A stretch of 17,645 nt of DNA from Gryganskiella cystojenkinii (lineage: Eukaryota; Mortierellomycota; Mortierellomycetes; Mortierellales; Mortierellaceae): positions 1 to 17,645 of the forward strand of contig JAAAIG010000764.1 in the NCBI GenBank assembly GCA_015852425.1. The letters run 5' to 3'. Position 1 is the first letter of the stretch. Each line of letters opens with the position of its first letter. Below the pieces are notes generated by a model that was not told where the DNA came from, searched no databases, and saw only the letters and a list, made by a program, of their open reading frames with translations. The translations under genes were made by a program, and so were the position numbers. Positions 11,701 through 17,645 of the stretch are shown one piece after another.

Positions 11701-14700
11701 CCGAAACGATTATGCGTGCGATCTCATATTCGCCAACGCGAAGGTTTGTGCCCACGGACGGAAGGTGTCGTGGGATCTCACGGACATACGCTGGTACGAT
11801 CGTAACAATTTCTTGGACAGTGACCCATCCAACAAGAAGTTCACCAAAAAGCGCCTGAGGATGCCCAAAGTCATCAAGGTCGAGAAGGAGAAGGATGAGG
11901 AAGATAATAGCGATAAAAACAATGAAAATGGAATACAAAAGGACAAGGAAGACACGGTGGATGGAAAAGCGGAGGATGTAGATGTCAACAGCGGCAAAGA
12001 AAACAAGGAGAATAACGATAATGACCATGCAATTGAGGAAGAGGAGGAGGAGGAGGAGGAAGATGACATGCCTTACTCCGAAGAAGAGCGTCTCGAATAT
12101 GGATTCCGACATTTGATTCCGATTTATCTCAGTGGTCACGTTTCTTGCAAGAATGCTGTCGTCGAGTTCCTCAAGCCTCAGATTCGACCCCAATCTAAGA
12201 ATGAGGTATCCTGCATTATCAAGTTGGTTAGCCTCTGGAGTCACGAGAACAAGGAGTTCTTTGAGCTCATCCTCATCGAATTGTTGCGACTCGATTTCGT
12301 CACTTGGATCCCTGATATCGTGTACGATCCCGGTCCAGATCCCGTTCGCATTATGCTCAAGAAGGCTAAACTCCAACCCTCCGCAAGAGCCTCGGTTCAC
12401 TGGATCATCGACTACTGTGTTACCCACGCGGTCCACTCCAAGAATCTTGCTTTTCTGACTCCAGTCTTTGCGAACATGAAGTCGATCATGAAGCTCTACC
12501 CCGACAAGGCGATTCAACAACTGGCTCGAGTCGCATACCTGCCAGTCCCACAGCGCGACTATATTCTCGATCACCATACCCTTGCTGTGGCACCAAGGTT
12601 GAATCTCAAGTTTTGGAACAAGGACGGGCCATCTTTGAACGACTTGAAGGATCCGGTCATGCGGCTTGGGTTTACAGATGCGATAAAGGGTCCCGTCACA
12701 GGCGATGATGCCTTTACTGGAGGCGTATTCATGGCCTCGTTTGACGCGCTCTGGTGCTACAAAGCTCGCGAGGAGTTAGTGGCGACTTTGACCGACAGTG
12801 GAATCATGAAGACAACAGAGATAAGGGAGCTCGAACGAGAGTCGATCTCAAAGTCAGAAACAAGAATCGACGATGTTTCTTCGGAGGAAAAGGCACGAGA
12901 GACGGATTCTCCTGTAAAGAAGACGAACTGGTATGAGACACTGTTCTGGGTGACTGAGAGCGTGCTGCATGTTCGATACCCGATCCGAGTAGTGAGCTAT
13001 GACTTCAACCTGGAGTACCTTGAGAACCCGGCGATCGCTGCTTTGGTTGCGTATAAGTGGTAACTATCGCTCAAATTCTTTACGTTCATTTTTTTACCTT
13101 GCCGTCGTGTTTTATTCGTTGCCTGATTTATTATGAAAAGCAATTACAGCATAACATGTGCTGTCAATAATTTGGTCAGCACCCACACCTCACTGCCCAC
13201 TGACACCACACTCGTTTCTTTATATGCAATAGGAATACTATCGGATTTCATTATTGGATGATTCGATTCCTCGGTCAATGTGTCTTTTACTCGCTGGTGA
13301 TTATAGCGGCTCTCATGCAGGTCTATTACCCTGAGCCTGCGCGTCTTGTTGGCCTCTTCATCGCCATCATCGTCCTCGCCGTCGGTTTTATTTGGCTCGA
13401 AATCCTGCAGGCCTTGCAGAACTGGGATCGCTATGGAAAGTACGTTCTCAGCTTTTACAGCAGCAAAGTGCGCTTGGGAGTTGGCTGACCCTTTTGTACT
13501 CTTGGTCAAACTCTTCATCCCTCACTAGGTCCATTTACAACGTCTTGGATATGGTCGCATTTGCCCTGCCTCTCATAGCAAGTACAATTCAGCTCTACAT
13601 TATCTACTCTCCCAACGTTGACAGGGGCAACATTCAGGTCGTCAGTTTTTCTGTCCTCGCCGTCGCGCTTCATCTCTTGTTTGAACTTCGAATCATCAAG
13701 AGCGTGTGCAAATATGTGACGATCATCCAGCAAGCAATCACCGAAATCCGCGTTTTTTTCATCGTCTTTGCTTGTGGTATCTTTGCCTTTGCGATCGCGA
13801 CCTTGCATCTGACCCAAGGTTGCGCGAAAGTCTATGCGTGCAACGCTAATTACACGGATTTTCCTCGCCACTTCTTCTATGCCGTGGCTGGCACCTACTT
13901 TTTCATGGTAAAACCGTTGAACGTTTATATTTCGAAGATTCTTATTCGTCGCTCACTCAGTAGAGCCAACTGTTTTTTTATCGACTTTCATCGCGACTAA
14001 TCAGTGACGTATTTCCTCGTTATCCTTATTACACAAGGGCGGAAACTACAACCCAGTGGACAAGGAGTTTGCTGGTCCTTCCTCCAATAATTTATCTGAC
14101 TCTGCAAACTGGGGCTTTCAGGTCATGATGATCGTCTACTTTTTCTTTACCGTCATCCTCATGATGAACGTGCTGATCTGTGAGTAACTAACTCCGAGAA
14201 AATGTTGACGTGACAAATTCAGAGCAAACTTGTGTTTATCCCTTCTTCTGACAACTCACGGAAATATCCAATCGTTTTCGTACTCTTCTGTAATTTCCAA
14301 TCCTGTTTTCGATACCACGTTAGCACTGATTAACGTCGCGTTCGACGAAGGTGGAGGAAGTTGGCGATTGGTGTGGATCGAATCGCGTCTTCGCTGCATA
14401 GAGTCCGCCGAAAACATGTCGTACTATATCCCAGGCTACCGAGAGACCTACGACGTCTTCCCAGAGGTCATTTATTACACCGCGACCGAGAAGCAGGTGA
14501 AAGAATATCGAAAGAAATTCTTCAAAACCTTGGCAGAGGACGAAGGCGATGTTCAAAAGCCCTCTAGCAAGGCGAACCCCGCTATATTCAAAGGTTGGGC
14601 TCGCGACTCTGGTGAGGAAGAGAAGGAATTGACGATCGGGGGATACGAGGCGACTAAAGCCGTTGTCAAATCACAGAACGCGAAAGAGGAAGAAGAAGAT

Positions 14701-15180
14701 GAGGAGGAGGAATATGGTGAAGAAGACGAGGAAGGGACTCAATCAAAAGAGGCTAAGGTCGAAGAAGAGTCGACGAGTAAAGAAGATGAGCCAAAACCAA
14801 CAGACGTCACTAAGTCGAGCGAAACCCAAGGCGATGGGGAGAAAGAGAAGGAAAAGACCGCCGATGGACTTGATCCTTTAACATCGAGTAGCACTCAAGA
14901 GCACAAGGCGGCCAGGGCTGAACTGATCGAGACACACGGAGTCGGAGCAGGAAGAGGCGAGACCGATAACAAGAACATGATTCACGAGCTCAAGAACCAA
15001 GTTGTTCAATTGAAGCAACAGCTCACGGATCAACAAAAACAGACGATTGCGCAACAAAAGTTGGCGCAGGAGCGACTCGCGGATCTTCAAAGGGCCTCTC
15101 ATAGTCAGTTCACAGAACTGAAAGAGTTGATGTTGACCCTGCAGCAAGTAGCAACTAGAGAGTCGATTCTCCATGATTAG
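8701..15180 (+). CDS. Gene B: WD40-propeller / TRP-like six-TM ion channel protein (10 exons)
   Basis: Exons inferred as for gene A: 8701-8920, 9043-9152, 9312-9494, 9631-9850, 9981-11161, 11276-13059, 13233-13439, 13529-13907, 14038-14179, 14324-15180; 5283 bp, 1760 aa. Every intron phase matches gene A, and exons 2 and 7 have identical lengths (110 and 207 bp). The order is the same: SEEVLKWRE, beta-rich N-terminal region, WD40-like propeller (exon 5), helical region (exon 6), S1-S6 (about residues 1243-1476), TRP-box-like SWRLVWIESRLR, acidic tail and a C-terminal coiled coil (KNQVVQLKQQL). Differences from A are a 50-60 residue Lys/Glu/Asp/Asn-rich insert in exon 6, a shorter two-cysteine turret, a longer post-filter loop, filter residues MGGNYN, and a longer acidic tail. 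By eye about two thirds of S1-S3 residues are identical to A. The exon 4 acceptor (9630) was chosen because gaggtag has a second AG whose use avoids an in-frame TAG. Confidence 0.85.
9981..11161 (+). other. Gene B WD40-like propeller exon (exon 5)
   Basis: The exon starts with a YKVLYG junction motif (gene A: YKILYG) and encodes blade-like units ending FLELWNI, RFIFSDGLSVSVYD, GIASVWNVETGKPISHIGID and SLYQTLTGIRLGTYKEGL. The second tryptophan-aspartate position is often WN rather than WD. Its length differs from gene A exon 5 by only 3 bp, so the propeller is under much tighter length constraint than the linkers around it. Confidence 0.7.
11873..12065 (+). repeat. Acidic low-complexity insert in gene B exon 6, ending in a GAG/GAA microsatellite
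   Basis: This in-frame segment encodes a highly charged Lys/Glu/Asp/Asn stretch that ends in a run of about nine glutamates written with GAG and GAA codons (about 12035-12062). It rejoins conserved sequence at DDMPY(S/T)EEE. Gene A has only a short PKNED linker at the same point. Trinucleotide slippage is a likely origin for at least the glutamate run. It is probably a flexible loop between the propeller part and the helical part. Confidence 0.8.
13233..14179 (+). other. Gene B ion-channel membrane domain (exons 7-9)
   Basis: The exon-to-helix layout matches gene A: exon 7 covers S1-S2, exon 8 covers S3-S5 plus pore helix, exon 9 covers the post-filter loop plus S6. The turret is nine residues shorter than in A (exon 8 is 27 bp shorter) and the post-filter loop is eight residues longer (exon 9 is 24 bp longer), containing a Ser/Asn/Asp-rich stretch. 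The filter reads FFMGGNYNPV against FFMGGKYDAV in A. Confidence 0.75.
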
Positions 15181-15246
15181 TGTAAACAAACGAGGAAAAC
15201 AAACGCAAAAAAAAGAATATAAATATTTACTTAAGCAGGCAAATGC

Positions 15247-16202
15247 CGCGGAAACTACAGTCCAGTAGACAAAGAGTTTGCTGGCCCTCCCTCAAATTCT
15301 ACAAGTCCCTCTGATGCATCGGACTCGGTGAACTGGGGATTCTAGATCAAGATGATTGTCTACTTCTTCTTTACGATGATCCTGGTTATGAACATCTTGA
15401 ATTGAAAGCGTGTCTATTGCATCTTTCTTGTATCAGGTTTCTCTTAGATCTTCAGCAGCGATCATTGTCAAAGTGTCTGACTTCTCTATCCCATTTCGTC
15501 TCCATAGCACTTGTGAACGTCGCCTTCGCGATAGGTGGAGACAGCTGGCGATTCGTCTGGATCCAGTCGCGTCTCCGATACATCGAGTCGGCCGAGAACA
15601 TGTCGTATTATATCCAGGATTTCGTGACACGCACAACACCTTTCCAGATGTCATTTACTACACGGTAACTGAAAAGACCGTCAAGGAGTATCGGAAAAAA
15701 ATCCTGAAGGCGTTGGCAGAGAAGGACGAAGAAGCGCCGCTGCCTTGCCAATCGGATGCCAAGATCTTCAACGGCTGGGTCCGCGATCTTGATGAGAATG
15801 GTGGCAAGGGCTGAAAAAAGAAGAACGGGAAGAAGGACGAGGCCATTTCGGAAACGACAGACGAGACCAAGGACAAGGACCGGGTCAAAGAAGAGTCAAA
15901 AATATCTGAGATCAAGACTAATGCAGAAAAGAGAGACGTCGAGAGTGGTGTGACTTTGATAGAGAGCAAGAAGCCAAACAAAGCTCTGGCCAGCTCATAG
16001 GATGGATACCAAGAAGTCGACCACAACATAACTGGGATTCTCGAGCTCAAAATTCAGGTGGAAGAGCTGAAACGACAAGTACTAGAGCAACAACAAATGG
16101 TCACTGATAACCAAATGAGAGGCCCATACTCAACTCTTGGAGATCAAGGAGCTGTTGATGTTGCCGCAAGTGAATCGACTGGCAGCGATCCTTGGAGACT
16201 AG
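15247..16202 (+). pseudogene. Relic C: exons 9-10 of a third WD40-channel paralog
   Basis: Exon 9 (15247-15403) reads GNYSPVDKEFAG then a Ser/Pro/Asp-rich loop and VNWGF, followed by TAG at 15343 where gene B has CAG (Gln), then IKMIVYFFFTMILVMNIL of S6. It lacks a usable acceptor, and its donor GT is replaced by GA at 15404-15405. Exon 10 starts at 15508 after an intact ccatag acceptor and reads ALVNVAFAIGGDSWRFVWIQSRLRY in short runs. A one-base loss near 15614 then shifts the frame into PGFRDTHNTFPDVIYYT. Further stops are TGA at 15812 and TAG at 15998. A frameshift near 16115-16122 restores AHTQLLEIKELL and the terminal TAG at 16200-16202. The long Ser-rich loop makes it closer to gene B than to A. 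Exons 1-8 are absent. Confidence 0.9.
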
Positions 16203-17101
16203 TCGTCATAGAACATTTTAGGGGACACATTTAATAAGAAAGAGAATACCTCCCCCTCAGAAGACTACTTCTCTGTGACCCCATAGAGGAGTATTAATAT
16301 CAAAAAAAATCTAATGAACTTATCTCTAATATGACAAACTCATTCATTCTACAGTCCCTTCACGACATACCCTCGACTCTTTATTACGATTTTACGTTTC
16401 TGATTCCAATGTGATTTCTTGACTTTGCATTGCCAAGAACCCGAATCATGTACCTCTTTATTTTTTGCTCCCCACCCATCCATCTTTCGTTTCATTGACT
16501 ACCTGAACGACTGGCTACATCACTTGATTTTTACGATAGTTGAACTTCTCTCCACTCTTTCTTGTTCTAGAACGGGGGTAGGAGTACGTGCTTCCGGCAC
16601 TCTCTCAAACGATGGCATCTCTTTCGGGCCAGGAATTGACTTTCTTTGACTCTGTAGGATGGAGCAGTAGATCTCAGTGCCTGCAGGGGGGACCGCATGG
16701 TCAGATATAAAAAGGTCTCGCCTTCTAGCCTTTTTTACTATGGGCTTTTGACTTTCGAGAAAGCACACATATAGCCGTGGACCAAAGGACGGGAACGAAT
16801 GACCAGAGTATTTGTTTCGGTAGGGCTTCTTCTTCTTCCACTCACTGCCTAGATACTGTTGCCTTGCTTCATAACGTTCGTTCTTTCTACAGTCAAAATA
16901 GGAAATAAAAGCGCGTGCTGTAATACAGCCACTTTTGCAATGACCATTTACAATTCGCCGTTTTGAAAAAAGCAATCACCACCGAGCTTCTTGCGCCCCT
17001 GAACCTCGGTTTCGACTGTGACTTCCGCGGAATTACTTCCCTTACTCTTCGCCTTCGAGGGCAAACAATTTTGTCCTATTCGAACTTCGTTCAAATTTGA
17101 G
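16203..17101. other. Gene-poor region downstream of relic C
   Basis: About 900 bases hold no gene I can support. The minus-strand open frame at 16520-16975 (151 codons) has no ATG before its last 30 or so codons and no recognisable domain. It could be an exon of an unknown gene or chance. A TATA-like gatataaaa at about 16704 has no convincing frame downstream. No tRNA, rRNA or telomeric repeat is seen. Confidence 0.5.
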
Positions 17102-17187
17102 TTGGTCAGTCGGTCGCAAATTTTTTTTGGCTACATGGGCCTAGCACGGACAAAAATAAATTTGCGACTGACTGACCGACCGACCAA
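17102..17187. repeat. Imperfect inverted repeat with GACC/GACT tetranucleotide arms
   Basis: The left arm (17102-17129) begins ttggtcagtcggtcgcaaat. The right arm (17151-17187) is its reverse complement, with two additional four-base units (GACC/GACT type) and one substitution in the T run. The spacer of 21 bases is itself partly palindromic around atgggccta. It could form a long hairpin in DNA or RNA. The arms differing by whole 4-bp units suggests slippage. It may be a small transposon remnant or a foldback element. No flanking target duplication was identified. Confidence 0.75.
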
Positions 17188-17284
17188 CATCGACTTTATT
17201 ATTTCACTCAAAGGCTCAGAAGCAATTTCTTTTTCCAACAATCCTCCTTTTGACACCTACTGTAGTTGTTGTTTTGACTTCTTT

Positions 17285-17458
17285 TACAGTCAAACCTCTC
17301 CTAATACGTTTAAACTCTAATTTTCTCCAAAAACACCTCTTCCTTCTTGCGCGACAATGGTGTTTACATGCAAATCTTCATGAAGTCTCTTTTCTTAATG
17401 AATAACTTCTCTTATTGAATACAAAAGGTCGATATTCATTAGGAGAGGTTTGACTGTA
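17285..17458. mobile_element. MITE-like element with TA-flanked terminal inverted repeats
   Basis: The ends are perfect 19-bp inverted repeats, cagtcaaacctctcctaat on the left (17287-17305) and its reverse complement on the right (17438-17456). Each is flanked by TA (17285-17286 and 17457-17458), giving 174 bp overall. TA target duplication and a CAGT start are typical of the Tc1/mariner/pogo superfamily. The interior encodes no protein, so this would be a non-autonomous miniature element mobilised by a transposase elsewhere in the genome. Superfamily placement is from general knowledge of such termini, not from a search. Confidence 0.75.
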
Positions 17459-17645
17459 TTTGTTTTGAGTTTGACCGTATCGATCGCTAAGCCCACCCGC
17501 ATGGTAGTTTTGGCTTTTTCTTCCACTTTTGGGCGCTCTGGCCGGCGGGCATTGAAATATGAACACGGCAATTTGATGGCAAAGGTAAGAAGCAGTTGGC
17601 AGAAAGGAGGAACTCATGAGATTATGAGCGCGAGGTTAACAAAAA
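17459..17645. other. Terminal stretch, nothing recognised
   Basis: The last 187 bases contain no supportable coding region, repeat or RNA gene. The minus-strand frame at 17378-17617 overlaps the MITE-like element and has no conserved features. Confidence 0.4.

Noticed and set aside
11213..12577. 454-codon open frame on the minus strand
   Set aside because: It lies exactly opposite gene B exon 6, which is conserved with gene A; the antisense frame has low-complexity runs mirroring the Glu/Asp insert and is a codon-bias shadow.
16888..16900. tacagtcaaaat, resembling the end of the MITE-like element
   Set aside because: The match stops after about ten bases and no inverted partner with TA was found nearby.
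16520..16975. 151-codon open frame on the minus strand
   Set aside because: It starts from TTG, has no ATG until near its end, and shows no domain or repeat. An exon of an unknown gene cannot be excluded but is not supported.

Overview
The window looks like fungal nuclear DNA. It holds multi-exon genes with short introns (about 88-173 bp) that follow GTAAGT-type donor and YAG acceptor rules, T/C-rich promoter stretches, and no bacterial features such as operons or Shine-Dalgarno sites. An early-diverging fungus of the Mortierella type is my best guess, from the gene family and general base composition. That assignment is inference and was not searched.

Two complete paralogous genes lie head-to-tail on the + strand. 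Gene A (243-6196, about 1652 aa) and gene B (8701-15180, about 1760 aa) each resolve by hand into ten exons. All nine introns sit at matching alignment positions with the same phases (1,0,0,1,0,2,2,0,1), so they are clear tandem duplicates. Each predicted protein has, in order: a short variable N terminus ending in a conserved SEEVLKWRE motif; a beta-rich region of unknown identity (exons 2-4); a WD40-like beta-propeller (exon 5, continuing into exon 6); a conserved alpha-helical region (exon 6); a six-transmembrane ion-channel domain of TRP/Ion_trans type (end of exon 6 to exon 9); a TRP-box-like motif after S6; an acidic low-complexity tail; and a C-terminal coiled coil. The likely product is a tetrameric cation channel whose large cytosolic part is a WD40 propeller rather than the ankyrin repeats of many animal TRP channels.

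Two decayed fragments of the same family are also present. Relic D (about 7363-7892, between A and B) retains only the last exon. Relic C (about 15247-16202, starting 66 bp after the stop of B) retains exons 9 and 10. Both carry in-frame stops and frameshifts. Both preserve only the 3' end of the gene, so partial 3' duplications have occurred at least twice. The locus therefore records birth and death of channel genes.

The region after 16203 has no gene I can support. It contains a 174-bp element with perfect 19-bp terminal inverted repeats flanked by TA (17285-17458), consistent with a Tc1/mariner/pogo-type MITE. It also contains a separate hairpin-forming inverted repeat built partly of GACC/GACT tetranucleotides (17102-17187).
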